DNA of 64,000 nt from FEN-299 sp963717945 (GCA_963717945.1 CAVQXT010000007.1:1364001-1428000), one strand, 5' to 3'. Positions 28,363-40,481 are shown, counted from the first letter of the stretch. Notes: generated from the letters alone by a model not told the origin. Program-made: numbers and translations.

Positions 28363-28827
28363 ATGGCGGTGACTGCGGGGAAGGGACGGGTTGGCGCCCT
28401 GCTGACGTTGACGCTGTCCGGAGGGGTCCACGCGCGTGGCGACCAGGTGCTGACCCAACAGATCGCTGACGCGATTGCGAAGGTTCGAACTGGCAAGACT
28501 GTCACTATCAGAACGAAGCACGCGGAAGACCTCGTACCGCTGATCGCGAAAATGGGCCCAAACGCGATCGATGATCAGACTCTCTCGAGTCTCACATCCT
28601 TGCTGGACGCCCCTGACGACTCGGTTCGTTTCTACGTGGCCGGGGCCCTGGGAGTCCTTGGCCCTCGAGCGAAGCCAGCAATCCCCAAGCTCGAGCGACT
28701 CCTGCCCGCGGCGGATTGCCTCGAAGGAACGCTGACCTCGGCGGCGGCGATCCGACAGGCATTGACCCGCATGGGCGTGACGCCGCCTCCTCCTGCGAAG
28801 TGCAAGGCGACTGGCGGACCATGCTGA
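28363..28827 (+). CDS. Small exported HEAT-like protein in the island
   Basis: 154 residues with a possible signal peptide (about residues 8-27, ending HARG). The mature part is helical and includes one HEAT-like unit ('DDSVRFYVAGALGVLGPRAK'). Four cysteines lie in the C-terminal half. No ribosome site is clear, so the start is uncertain. Base composition (34 of 60 G+C in both 28441-28500 and 28501-28560) is lower than in the flanking genes (43 of 60 in 27241-27300), which supports foreign origin for the island. Function unknown. Confidence 0.55.
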   Translation: MAVTAGKGRVGALLTLTLSGGVHARGDQVLTQQIADAIAKVRTGKTVTIRTKHAEDLVPLIAKMGPNAIDDQTLSSLTSLLDAPDDSVRFYVAGALGVLGPRAKPAIPKLERLLPAADCLEGTLTSAAAIRQALTRMGVTPPPPAKCKATGGPC

Positions 28828-28977
28828 CTCAACGCTGCCAGGGAGGGGCCGCGTTGCGAGAGGCAGACCCGAGACGCGGCGTTCAATCGGGCGCGGCCGC
28901 CACGCGCGGCGCCGTGCTGGGCAGATGCCATTTTCGTGGGCCAGGGTGGGCCCCGGCTCATGACTCAGTACGTGGAG

Positions 28978-29005
28978 CCCGCCCGGCTACCGGCGCACCA
29001 GCATC
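28978..29005. repeat. 28-bp direct repeat, right copy (inside POT gene end)
   Basis: Identical to 27497-27524. It includes the POT transporter stop codon and its last codons (MMLVRR end, read on the minus strand), so the coding end of the transporter is preserved by the right copy. Confidence 0.9.
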
Positions 29006-30483
29006 ATCACCAGGCCCGCGCCCCCGACGGCGACGAAGATGATCGCCTGCACGACCATGCGATAGGTCACCGGCGTCGTCGCGAACCCGCTCTGCAGGAA
29101 GAGGACGCCGAGCGCCAGGATCCCCGCGTTGACGACGTACATCGCCCGGCGCGACCACTTCCTGGTGCCGGGCGTGTCGGTCCCGCAATAGCGCGCGAAC
29201 AGCACCAGGCCGCACATCGCCACCAGGTCCAGGCCCGCGAAGAGCAGCCAGAACATCTGCGCCCGCTCCGACGCGATCGGCGTGCCGACGGCCGGCGTCA
29301 TCAGCATCGCGTAGAGGCGCGACCCGACGCTCGCGCCGATGAGCGAGCCGAACACGCCGTAGAGGAACGCGTAGCCCATGTAAACGGCCTTGCGGTCGCT
29401 CGGGGCCACCAGGCCGACGAAGCTGTAGTACTTCGGATGCGCCGTCATCTCGCCGATCGAGAACACGGCGATGCCCGCCACGAACATCCACGGGTTGCGC
29501 GACGCGGCCAGGCAGAGGAACCCGAGGGCCCCGATGCCCATGCCGGTCACCATCGTCGCCAGCGGCGGCCGGTTCTTGACGATCCGGCTGACGAAGACCT
29601 GCAGCAGGATGATCGTCCCGGCGTTGATGACCGTCACGTGCTCCGCGTCGAAGACGAACGTCCAGGGCAGCCCCACGCTGTGCAGCGCGGAGGTCACCGC
29701 GAGGCTCACCGGCGCCCGATCCACGAAGTCCCGCAGGTAGAAGAGCACGGTCCCGAAGTTCTGGAAGTAGAGAATCCAGAAGCCCGAGTAGACGACGACC
29801 ATCAGCATGAAGCGCGAGTCGCCGAGCACCTCCACGGCGCCGAGCAGCGTGTCCTTCAGCGTCTTCCTGTTGCCGGCCCCTGGCGGGTCTTTGTAGATCA
29901 GCGCCGTCGGCAGCAGCATCAGGCCCGTGTACACGGCCGAGGCCATGAACACCCACCGCCACGAGAACCCGCGCAGGATGCTGACCACGAGCGGCGCCAG
30001 GAAGGCGCCGAGATTGATCATCCAGTAATAGATGCCGAAGCCGAACGCCGAATTGGTCTCGTCCGTCGTCCGCGCGATCGTGCCGGAGATGATCGGCTTG
30101 AACAGGCCCGACCCGGTGGCCATCACGAGCAGCGCGAGGAAAAAGAGCGCGTAGCTGGACGCGTAGCCGGCCGCGAAGTAGCCGGCCGCCAGGAACGAGA
30201 AGGCCACCATCAGCATGCGGCGGTAGCCGTAGCGGTCGGCCAGCGCGCCGCCCAGGATCGGCAGGACGTAGGTGGCCGCGTAGACGATGCTCTGCAGGAA
30301 GCCGACGCCTTCGACCGTCGCGCCGAGCCCCCCGTCGGCCACGCTCGCGCTCATGTAAACGGCCAGGACGGAGTTCATCCCGTAGTAGGCCGCGCGCTCG
30401 AACAGCTCCATCACGTTGGCGGTCCAGAACGAGGCGGGGTAACCGCGCCGGGCGCGAACCGGGGTCGTGGCGTGAGCAGGCAT
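28987..30483 (-). CDS. POT/PTR2-family peptide transporter (MFS)
   Basis: 498 residues with 12-14 hydrophobic segments. The POT signature ExxERxxYYG is present as ELFERAAYYGMNS near residue 26, followed by 'GGALADRYGYRRMLM' for the MFS loop 2-3 motif. Proton-coupled oligopeptide transporters import di- and tripeptides across the inner membrane. This fits the many exported peptidases in the window. GGAGGG lies only 2 nt before the chosen ATG, so the exact start is slightly uncertain. It faces the TA island and its 3' end forms the right-hand copy of the 28-bp repeat. Confidence 0.9.
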   Translation of the reverse strand: MPAHATTPVRARRGYPASFWTANVMELFERAAYYGMNSVLAVYMSASVADGGLGATVEGVGFLQSIVYAATYVLPILGGALADRYGYRRMLMVAFSFLAAGYFAAGYASSYALFFLALLVMATGSGLFKPIISGTIARTTDETNSAFGFGIYYWMINLGAFLAPLVVSILRGFSWRWVFMASAVYTGLMLLPTALIYKDPPGAGNRKTLKDTLLGAVEVLGDSRFMLMVVVYSGFWILYFQNFGTVLFYLRDFVDRAPVSLAVTSALHSVGLPWTFVFDAEHVTVINAGTIILLQVFVSRIVKNRPPLATMVTGMGIGALGFLCLAASRNPWMFVAGIAVFSIGEMTAHPKYYSFVGLVAPSDRKAVYMGYAFLYGVFGSLIGASVGSRLYAMLMTPAVGTPIASERAQMFWLLFAGLDLVAMCGLVLFARYCGTDTPGTRKWSRRAMYVVNAGILALGVLFLQSGFATTPVTYRMVVQAIIFVAVGGAGLVMMLVRR

Positions 30484-30557
30484 ATCCCTCCGTGGCGGAG
30501 CGCATGGCGCCCCGCGGTCCCGTCAACGACAACGTGGGGGTCGGGGGAAGCGGTCGA

Positions 30558-32084
30558 CTACCGATCGTTCACGACGATGCGCCGCCCGTCATACGCGGGG
30601 CGAATCGTGCCCTTGTCGCGGATGTACTGGATCAACACGTCCAGCCGGGGCTTCTTCGTGTCCGAGACATCGGTCGCGCCCTTGATGGCGAACCCGGCGA
30701 AATAGGAGTTGGTGACGCCCGTGTAGGTGCGGCCGTCGTCGAGCGGCGCGCCGCCCACGGTCGCCTCCACGAGCGTCCGGTTCTCCAGCCGGTACCGGAT
30801 GCCGCTGACGGCCGGGGCGTACCGCTGCAGCACCTGGCGGAGCTCCTGGCCGGTCATCTTGAAGGTGACCACCGTGTTGCTGAACGGATCCAGCGTGACC
30901 AGGTCGCCGCGCGTCACCGTTCCCTTGAGCAGGGGCGCGCGGATGCCGCCCATGTTCTCGACGGCGAAGTCGGCGTGCATCGACTCGCGCAGGGCGTCCG
31001 ACATCAGGTTGTACTCGGCGAGATCGTCGCCGCGGCTGCTGAACTCGCCGCTCGCCTGGCCGACGACCTCGGCGTAACGGGGCGCGATCGGCTCCCAGAA
31101 CTGCTTCACCACCGCCGCCACGCCGGGGTCTTCGGGCGTGTCGGCGGAGACGGGGATGAGCCTGGCGCGGTAGCGATCGACGCGCCACGCGCCGGTTTCG
31201 TCCTTCGCAAACAGCAGGTCGAGCCGGCCCAGCTCGCCGCCCCACTGATGAGCCTGGACGATCACGGTGCCGTTCACCGACGAGGCCTTGAGGTCCTGGG
31301 AGTGCCAGACGAGTTCCCCGGACGGGATCCGCGTGTGCGAGTGCCCGCCCACGATCACGTCGATTTCGGGGACCTCGGCGGCCAGGCGCTCGTCCACGTT
31401 CTCGCCGGCGTGCGAGACGAGGACGATGATGTCCGCCTGCCCGCGGAGCGCGGCGACGGTCTTCCTGGCGGCGGCAATCTCGTCGGTGACGTCGAACGCC
31501 TCCTTGGCGGCGGGATAGGTGGCGGCTTCCTTGGTCAGCAGCCCGAAGACGGCCACGCGGACGGGCCCCACCTTCCGGATGACGAACGGCGGCAGCAGCG
31601 GCCGGCCCGAGGCGCGCTCGACGGCGTTGGCGCAGACCAGCGTGTACTTCGTCTGGGCGATCAGCCGGCGCAGCTGCGCGAACGTGTTGTTGGTCTCGTG
31701 GTTGCCGATGGTGCCGAAGTCGTAGCCGGTGGCGTTCATGGCCGCCACATCCGCCTCGCCGTGGTACTCGATCGAGAACGGCGTGCCGTCGGAGTAATCG
31801 CCGGCGTCGACCAGCCAGGTCTGGATGCCCCGCGCCTTCTGCTCGGCCCGCACCCGCTGCACCAGCGTGGCGCGCCGGGCGATCCCGCCGATGTCCTTGT
31901 AGGTGCGCAGCCCCTGCAGCTCGCGCCCCGACGCCGCCGAGTCCGGATAGCTGAACGGCAGCAGGTGGCCGTGCGTGTCGTTGGTGTGGAGGATCGTCAG
32001 CGACGCCGTCTGGGCGGCCGCCAGCGGCGGGAGCGACAGCAGGGCGATGGTCAGGCCGGCCAGGAGGCGAGTGAGCTTGTTCAC
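30558..32084 (-). CDS. Exported 5'-nucleotidase/UshA-family phosphohydrolase
   Basis: 508 residues from a GTG with GAAGGA 7 nt upstream. A signal peptide (NKLTRLLAGLTIALLSLPPL, ending AAAQ) leads into a two-metal phosphoesterase domain with LTILHTNDTHGHL, 'WLVDAGDYSDG', IGNHETNN and GGHSHTRI. The 5'-nucleotidase C-terminal substrate domain follows ('LMSDALRESMHADFAVENMG', then RAPLLKG and DPFSNTVV). The family releases phosphate from nucleotides or UDP-sugars in the periplasm. It is 74 nt upstream of the POT gene on the same strand and could be co-transcribed with it. Confidence 0.92.
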   Translation of the reverse strand: MNKLTRLLAGLTIALLSLPPLAAAQTASLTILHTNDTHGHLLPFSYPDSAASGRELQGLRTYKDIGGIARRATLVQRVRAEQKARGIQTWLVDAGDYSDGTPFSIEYHGEADVAAMNATGYDFGTIGNHETNNTFAQLRRLIAQTKYTLVCANAVERASGRPLLPPFVIRKVGPVRVAVFGLLTKEAATYPAAKEAFDVTDEIAAARKTVAALRGQADIIVLVSHAGENVDERLAAEVPEIDVIVGGHSHTRIPSGELVWHSQDLKASSVNGTVIVQAHQWGGELGRLDLLFAKDETGAWRVDRYRARLIPVSADTPEDPGVAAVVKQFWEPIAPRYAEVVGQASGEFSSRGDDLAEYNLMSDALRESMHADFAVENMGGIRAPLLKGTVTRGDLVTLDPFSNTVVTFKMTGQELRQVLQRYAPAVSGIRYRLENRTLVEATVGGAPLDDGRTYTGVTNSYFAGFAIKGATDVSDTKKPRLDVLIQYIRDKGTIRPAYDGRRIVVNDR

Positions 32085-32133
32085 GCGGGTATCCTTCGAT
32101 GCGGCCGCGGTCGGCGGCCAGGGTCGCGACGGG

Positions 32134-32994
32134 TCAGTGCATCGTAGCGCGGGAAGGCATCCGCCGGAAAGGGGGCAGCCGCCCGATATTCCACGTGACG
32201 CCCGCGTAGACGGCGGTCGCCCCGAATCCCTCGACGTTGATGATGACACCCGCGTCGAGCACGACGCTGCGCTGAGGCCTGAACGTCGGGCCGGTGAGAA
32301 TGGCCACGATGGGTGGCGCGCCGGCCGGGCCCCGCGTGCCGGGGTAACCGAACAGTTCGGCGGCCCAGCTGAGCGGCCCGGCGACCGGGAATCCCGTGGA
32401 CACGGTCCACAGCGTGGCGGAATTCGGCGCCTGGGTGCCGTCACCGCTGCGGCGGGTGTACCCGACGTTGATGTCCAGCTCCACCTTGCCGACCAGCCGG
32501 CTCGAGATGAACACGAGGTTCAGGTCCGTCGTCCCGGTCCCCGTGCCAAGCGGATGACTGCCGGTGGGCAGCTTCAGCAGCGACTCGATGGCCACATCGG
32601 CCAGGATTGGCACCCCCGCCGCCATCTGCCACTTGATTCCCAGGGCCGAGTCTGCGATGCCCCCCCTCCGGGCGCCGTCGGGGCCGATCCACGCCAGTCC
32701 GGGCGCGATGTCGAGCTGCACTCGCCGTCCGAGGCCGATCTTGAGCAGGATCGGAGAGGTCAGCTGGCCGTTTCCCGAGCCGAGCGCTTGGCGCTGCACG
32801 CCGGCCTCGAGTTCGACGATGCCTGGCGCGACGGCGTAGGCATGGGTGGCGACGGTGGGGCGCTCGGGGTTGGCCTCGCGAGGATCGGCAGGAGGCTGGG
32901 CGCCGGCCGGCAGCGCCGCCAACAGCAGCCAGGTGGCGACGGCCAGTTGAGGGCCGGCAGGAAGGCTGCGGGAATCTCTCGACAAGACGGCCAT
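32134..32994 (-). CDS. Outer-membrane beta-barrel protein (phenol MetA-type transporter family)
   Basis: 286 residues: a signal peptide (hydrophobic to about LPAGAQ) then alternating short amphipathic strands with Gly/aromatic turns ('VELEAGVQRQALGSGNGQLT', 'IKWQMAAGVPILADVAIES', 'TDLNLVFISSRLVGKVELDI') and a final strand. This is the pattern of the MetA/phenol-degradation type transporter or channel family of the outer membrane. Substrate unknown. It lies upstream of the 5'-nucleotidase gene on the same strand with a 49-nt gap; the two may share a transcript. Confidence 0.7.
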   Translation of the reverse strand: MAVLSRDSRSLPAGPQLAVATWLLLAALPAGAQPPADPREANPERPTVATHAYAVAPGIVELEAGVQRQALGSGNGQLTSPILLKIGLGRRVQLDIAPGLAWIGPDGARRGGIADSALGIKWQMAAGVPILADVAIESLLKLPTGSHPLGTGTGTTDLNLVFISSRLVGKVELDINVGYTRRSGDGTQAPNSATLWTVSTGFPVAGPLSWAAELFGYPGTRGPAGAPPIVAILTGPTFRPQRSVVLDAGVIINVEGFGATAVYAGVTWNIGRLPPFRRMPSRATMH

Positions 32995-33053
32995 TTCCGG
33001 GTCCTCACGAGTCTTCGACCGACGCCTGATGAGTCTACCGCAGGTCGATGGGA

Positions 33054-33059
33054 TAAAAT
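33054..33059 (+). promoter_or_regulatory. -10-like box TAAAAT before the carboxylase gene
   Basis: TAAAAT in the most AT-rich spot of the divergent gap, 45 nt before the ATG at 33105. No clear -35 is visible. Confidence 0.35.
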
Positions 33060-36000
33060 GGCGGATCTCCGTTGGCGGTTTCTTTTCAACTGTTTGAGGT
33101 CATCATGCCGGCAGATTTCGAGCGCGTGGCCATCGTCAATCGGGGCGAGCCGGCCATGCGGATCATCCATGCGATTCGCGAATTCAACCTCGAGCGCGGC
33201 ACGGCCATCCGCACCATCGCCCTGTTTACGGAGCCGGATCGGCGGGCCAGGTTCGTGCGCGAGGCCGACGAGTCGTTCAACCTCGGGCCGGCCACGTTCG
33301 TGGACGAGGCCGACGGGCAGCGCAAGCCGACCTACCTCGATTACGACCGGCTTCGCCAGGCGCTGGCCGCCGTTCACGCCGACGCGGCCTGGGCCGGGTG
33401 GGGTTTCGTGGCGGAGCGGGCCGACTTCGTCGAGCTCTGCGAGCAGGCGGGGCTGACCTTCATCGGGCCGAACAGCCAGGCCATCCGGAGGCTGGGCGAC
33501 AAGATCTCCGCCAAGCGAATCGCCGAACAGGCCGGCCTTGGGGTCATTCCCTGGGGTGGAGAGGCCGCGGCGTCGCTGGACGTGGCGTGGGCCCACGCGC
33601 AGCGGCTCGGCTACCCGGTGCTCGTCAAGGCGTCGGCCGGCGCCGGCGGCCGCGGAATCCGCCGCGCGTGGAGTGAGGCCGAGCTGGCCGCGGCCTTCGA
33701 CAGCGCGCGGCGCGAGGCCGGGCGGACGTTCGGCGATGCGACGGTGTTCGTCGAACGATGGCTGGAGGGGGTGCGCCACGTCGAGGTCCAGATCCAGGGT
33801 GACCACTATGGCGCCTTGTGGGCCATGGGCGTGCGGGACTGCACGATCCAGCGCCGCTTCCAGAAGCTGATGGCGGAGGCGCCGTCGCCGGCGCTGCTCT
33901 CCGGCGAAGAAGAGGCGCTGAAGGAAGCCGCCAGCCGGCTCTGCCGGGCCGCCGACTACCAGGACTCGGCGACGGTCGAATTCCTGTTCGATCCCTCGAC
34001 CCGGCGGTTCTTCGTCATGGAGGTCAACCCCCGGCTCCAGGTCGAGCACCCGGTCACCGAGCACACCACCGGCGTGGACCTGGTGAAGCTGTCGCTCGAC
34101 GTGGCGCGGGGCCGCAGGCTCGAGGGGCGGCCGCCGGCGACGACCGGCCACGCGATCGAGGTGCGCCTCAACGCGGAGAACGTGGACTCGGGCTTCTCGG
34201 CGTCGCCGGGCGAGGTCGAGATGTTCCGCCTGCCCACCGGTCCCGGCCTGCGTGTCGACTCCGGGGTCGCCGAGGGCGACGTCATCCCGCCGGAGTTCGG
34301 CTCGATGTTCGCCAAGCTGTCGGCCGTCGGGCACACGCGCGAGGAGGCGCTCGGCCGCTTGAAGCGCGCGCTGGCCGAGAGCGTCATCGTCATCAAGGGC
34401 GGCACGACCAACCGGACCTACCTGCTGCAGATGCTCGACCGCGACGAGGTCCGCGCGTCGCGAGTCGACGTGGGTTGGCTCGATCGCTCGAGCCAGACGC
34501 CGGCCGTCGGCCCCGGCGAGCACGCGGGCATCGCGCTGCTGCAGGCGGCCATCGAGGTGTACGACGCGGAGTCTGGCGCCGAGCTCGAGGAGTTCTTCTC
34601 GTCGGCCGCCCGGATGCGGCCGACGTGCCGGCCCGAGGTGGGCCGGCAGGTCGAGGTCGGGTACCTCGGCCACCGCTACCAGTTCAGGGTCTACCGGCAG
34701 GGGCTGCAGGAGTACCGGGTCGACGTCGCCGGCACCCACATCGAGCTGAACGTCGAGCGTCTCGGCGCCTGCGAGCGCTGGATCACGCACGGCGATCACC
34801 GGTACCGCGTGCTGTGCTTCGTGCAGGGTTTCACCCACCTGGTGGAGGTCGACGGGGTCCCGCACCGGATCTCCCGCGCCGACGCGGGAGTTGTACGCGC
34901 CGCCGGCCCGGCCATCGTGGTCGCGGTCAACGTCAAGGCCGGCGAATTCGTCACCTCCGGCGATCGCCTGGCGGTGCTCGAGTCGATGAAGATGGAGCTG
35001 GCCGTCACGGCGCCGTTTTCGGGCATCGTCCGCCACGTGATGGTCATGCCGAACGCGCAGGTTGCGGGCGGCGCGCCCCTGGTCCACGTGGACGCCGCAC
35101 GGGCGGGGGACGGCGGCGCCGAGGGGGTCCGGGTCACCTTCGAGGGGATCTCGCTGCTCGGGCAGAAACCGGAGCGGCGGGTCTCGCGCACTCGCGCGAT
35201 CCTCAAGGGCGTCAAGGCCGGCATCGGCGAGCTCAAGCGGGGCCCGGGCTTCCGCGTGCCGACGTTGCTGCAGGACCTGCGGCGCCTGATGCTCGGCTTC
35301 GACGTGGACCCGGTCGAGTCCAAGCGGCTGGTGGGCGAGTACGCGCGGGCCGCGCAGTCGCTCGAGGACGCCGATCCCGAGCGGCGGCGCGCCGAGGACG
35401 ACCTGGTCCGGATCTTCGTGGACATCTCGGCGGTCTTCGGCCGCCATGCCGCGCCGGAGGCCGACGAGCAGGAGGGCGCGCTGAGCGCCGAGGAGTACCT
35501 CTTCACCTACCTGCGCACGCTCGAGGCGCGGGGCGGGGACCTGCCGCGCGGCTTCCTCGACAAGCTGCGCCGCGCGCTGTCGCACTTCGGCATCGACTCG
35601 CTCGACCCGACGCCGGCGCTGCGCGAGAGCCTGCTCTGGATGTTCAAGTCGCACCGCCGGGTGGACCAGCAGGCCGACGCGGTGGCGGCCGTGCTCTCGG
35701 AGCGGCTGCTGCGGGGCGACGCGGCCGACGTTCCCGGCTTCCTGCCGCTCCTCGATCGCCTCATCGCCGTGTCCCGCAACCGCCACCAGGCGCTGTGGGA
35801 CGTGGCGGGCGACGTCCGCTACTCCGCGTTCGACCGCCCCGGCTTCGAGCAGTCCCGGCGCGCGGTCTACGCGACGATGGAGGCGCACCTCGCCACGCTG
35901 TCGCGCGACCCGTACGGCGCGAACCGGGGCGCCCGCATCGCGGCGCTCGTCGATTGCCCGCAGCCGCTCAAGTCGCTCTTCGCGCCGCGCTTCGAGGAGG

Positions 36001-37056
36001 CGTCGACGGCCGTCCGGGAGGTGATGCTCGAAGTGCTCGCGCGGCGCTTCTACAGCATCCGGGATCTCGGCCCCTTCAGTGCGCTCGACGCCGGCGAGTG
36101 CAGCGTCGTCGTCACCAACTACGCGCTCGACGGCCGCCGGATCCACCTCGTGGCGACGCACACGACGGAGGCCGACTTCCAGCGCGCCCTCGAAGCGATG
36201 CGGCAGGTGGCGGCGGCGCTGCCCGACGGGCAGGACGTCGTCATCGACCTGCACGTGTGGACGCGCAGCGCCCTCGAGGACGCCGACGCGGCATCCGCCG
36301 ACCTGTGCCTGATGCTGGACCAGACCGGGTTCGATCGGCCGGTCCGCCGGATCGTCGTGATGGTGTCAGGGCCGGCGGTGGTCGCGGCGTCCGGGCTGAC
36401 GCAGTACTTCACGTTCCGGCCGGGCCCGTCGGGGTTCCGCGAGCAGAAGCTGTACCGCGGCGTGCACCCGATGGTGGCCAAGCGGCTCGAACTGTGGCGC
36501 CTCCGCAACTTCTACGTGAACCGGCTGCCGTCGGTCGAAGACGTCTACCTGTTCCACGGGGTGGCGCGGGACAACCCGAAGGACGAGCGGCTGTTCGCGG
36601 TGGCGGAGGTGCGCGACGTGACGGCGATCCGGGACGGCGGCGGGGGTCTCGTCGAGCTTCCGCACCTCAAGCGGATGCTGATGGAATCGCTGACCGCCAT
36701 CCGCCGCGAGCAGATGCGGCGCAGCCCGGGCGAGCGGCTGCAGTGGAACCGGGTGCTGCTCTACGTCCGGCCGCCGCTCAGGCTGCCGGTGACCGAGCTG
36801 GAGACGGTCGCGCGCAGGATGGGCGTCGAAGCCGAGGGGCTCGGTCTCCAGAAGGTGGTGTTGCGCGCGACCGTTCCCGACGAGGCGGGCGTGCTGCGGG
36901 ACACGGTCCTGCGCGTCGCCGTCGGCGGCGTCCAGGCGATGGCGCTGCAGTTCAGCCCGGCATCGACCGAGCCGATCCGGCCGCTGACCGACTACGCGCA
37001 GAAGGTCGTGCGGATGCGCCAGCGCGGCCTCACCTATCCCGTACGAGCTGATCCGG

Positions 37057-38733
<1,677 letters not shown>

Positions 38734-38754
38734 GGCGCCCGCTGTTGTCGGTGG

Positions 38755-38774
38755 CGCGAGCCTCCTGGCTCGCG
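38755..38774. terminator. Hairpin between the carboxylase and MeaB genes
   Basis: An 8-bp perfect stem CGCGAGCC/GGCTCGCG around a TCCT loop, in the gap between two convergent stop codons. A hairpin with the same loop and the same GCC/GGC closing bases occurs at 63900-63919. Confidence 0.5.
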
Positions 38775-38791
38775 GCGGGCGGCCCCGCCGA

Positions 38792-39874
38792 TCAATCGTC
38801 GGACGACGCGCACTTCGCGGTGGCAGAGAGCAGCAGGGTGGCAGCCCGCTCGACCGTGAGGGTGCCGTGGAGCACGCCCCTGGCGGCCTCTTCGGCGGCG
38901 CCGGGCCGCTGCTGCGTCTCGCGCAGCCGGCGCGTCGCCTCTTCGAGCACCGCCTCGAGGACCTGGCCTTCGATCGCCTGCTGGCGGTGCTGCTGCCACG
39001 AGTCGCCGTGGGCATCCCCCAGCGCGTGAAGCCTCTCCGCCAGTCCCGCGATCCCCTGACCGCGTTCGGCGCTGACGAGAAACGTCTCCGGCTCGAGGAT
39101 CGTGCCCGGCCGGCGCGACAGCCACGGGGCCAGATCCTCCGCCTGGGCGCCGTCGTCGAGCGCGCCGTGATGCCCCGTGGGATCCTGCTGCGACGCGTGG
39201 AGCATCGCGAGCAGGTCGCCGTGCAGACGCTCGGCGCCGGGCCTGTCCGCCTTGTTCACCACGAACAGGTCGCCGATCTCCATCAGCCCCGCCTTGAGCA
39301 GCTGGACCGAGTCGCCCTGGCCCGGGGCCAGGACGATCATGACGAGGTCGGCCACCCCCGCCACTTCGACCTCGCTCTGCCCGACGCCCACCGTCTCGAT
39401 GATGACCGTCTCGCAGCCGAGAAGCCCCATCACCCGCACGACGCCCTTGACGCCCAGCGCGAGGCCGCCCAGATGGCCTCGCGAGGCCATCGAGCGGACG
39501 AAGACCATCGGGTCGGTGGCGTGGCGCATCATCCGCACGCGGTCGCCCAGGACGGCCCCGCCCGTGAAAGGCGAGGACGGGTCCACCGCGACGACGCCGA
39601 CGCGGCGGTCCGGTCGCCGGTGCCGGAATTCGCGGATGAGGGCGTCGGTGAGCGTGCTCTTGCCGGACCCGGGCGCCCCGGTGATCCCGACGAGCATTCG
39701 CGGAAGCGTGAGGCGCGAGGCGTCGATTCCATGCAGGGTCGACGCCGACTGGAACAGTTGGGGGAGCCTCGAGGGATCGTCGGCGACGAGCGTCATCAGC
39801 CGCGCGGCGGCGCGCACAGCACCAGGCCCGTCGCCGGCGACCTCGCCGACCAGGTCGGAGATCGATGTGGACAT
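38792..39874 (-). CDS. meaB: MeaB/ArgK-type GTPase, chaperone of methylmalonyl-CoA mutase
   Basis: 360 residues. P-loop GAPGSGKST (66-74), the 'VVAVDPSSPFTGGAVLGDR' stretch, the Walker-B-like 'ETVGVGQSEVEVAGVADL' and the NKAD guanine motif define the MeaB/ArgK subgroup of G3E GTPases. MeaB loads and protects the B12 cofactor of methylmalonyl-CoA mutase. The mutase is not in this window. Convergent with the fused acyl-CoA carboxylase, which could hint that the carboxylase makes methylmalonyl-CoA, but position is the only evidence. Confidence 0.93.
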   Translation of the reverse strand: MSTSISDLVGEVAGDGPGAVRAAARLMTLVADDPSRLPQLFQSASTLHGIDASRLTLPRMLVGITGAPGSGKSTLTDALIREFRHRRPDRRVGVVAVDPSSPFTGGAVLGDRVRMMRHATDPMVFVRSMASRGHLGGLALGVKGVVRVMGLLGCETVIIETVGVGQSEVEVAGVADLVMIVLAPGQGDSVQLLKAGLMEIGDLFVVNKADRPGAERLHGDLLAMLHASQQDPTGHHGALDDGAQAEDLAPWLSRRPGTILEPETFLVSAERGQGIAGLAERLHALGDAHGDSWQQHRQQAIEGQVLEAVLEEATRRLRETQQRPGAAEEAARGVLHGTLTVERAATLLLSATAKCASSDD

Positions 39875-39961
39875 GTGCCAGCGAGCAGTCTACAGGATTC
39901 ACCCCGCGGGAGCGAAGGGCCGATTGGCGGCCGATTGGCGCCGACCGAGCGAAGATGGGCC

Positions 39962-39983
39962 GGGCGGCCCCGGCGGGCCGCCC
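39962..39983. terminator. Strong hairpin downstream of the histone-like gene
   Basis: A perfect 9-bp stem GGGCGGCCC/GGGCCGCCC around CGGC. It lies 45 nt past the stop of the Lys-rich gene (minus strand). On the plus strand it is followed by a short CTTGGGAG with no T-run. Confidence 0.45.
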
Positions 39984-40028
39984 TTGGGAGTCTCGACAGA
40001 CGCGGGGCCGGCGACGAAGACGGGGACG

Positions 40029-40426
40029 CTATGGGATGACGACCGGCGCCACGGGAGCCGGCATCACGAGCGGCTCGGGAGCCGCAGGGACGACGGGGGC
40101 CGGAGCGACGACCGGGGCCGGCGCGACGACCGGGGCTGGCGGAGGCGCGACCTTCTTCACAATCTTCTTCTTCGGGGCCGCCTTCTTGACGACCGGCTTG
40201 GCGACCTTCTTGACGACCGGCTTGGCGACCTTCTTGACGGTCTTCTTGACCGCGGCCCGCTTGGCCGCCGGCTTCTTCACGGCCTTCTTGGTCGCCTTCA
40301 GGGCCTTCCTGGCCTTTTTCAGGGCCTTCTTCCTTCTTGAGCGACCGCCTTCTTCTTCATCGGAACCGCCTTCTTCTTCGGAGCCGCCTTCTTGACGGCC
40401 TTCTTCACGACGCGCTTTTTCGCCAT
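40029..40426 (-). pseudogene. Histone H1-like Lys/Ala/Pro-rich protein, frameshifted
   Basis: The start at 40426 is well supported (AAGGAGGAG, then CAG, ATG) and has a TATAAT at 40476-40481. The first frame reads MAKKRVVKKAVKKAAPKKK and goes on to a premature stop at 40319. The next segment (from about 40345 to the stop at 40029) is open in another frame, with 'KKALKKARKALKATKKAVKK', KPVVKK repeats and a Pro/Val tail (APAPVVAPAPVV). One missing base at about 40338-40352, in an AAG-rich tract, explains the break. Intact relatives are small DNA-binding, nucleoid-associated proteins (AlgP/H1-like). Repetitive AAG tracts are prone to both real slippage and sequencing error. Confidence 0.65.
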
Positions 40427-40475
40427 CTGCTCCTCCTTCAACGGCGGTAGGACACGGGTCGCGTCAACCGCCGCG

Positions 40476-40481
40476 ATTATA
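40476..40481 (-). promoter_or_regulatory. -10 box TATAAT for the histone-like gene
   Basis: On the minus strand the context is GCGCTATAATCG, matching the boxes at 5124 and 6558, and it is 50 nt before the ATG at 40426. No consensus -35 at the right distance. Confidence 0.5.

Noticed and set aside
32760..36254. A 1,164-codon minus-strand frame opposite the carboxylase
   Set aside because: Composition shadow; the plus strand carries unmistakable biotin carboxylase motifs.
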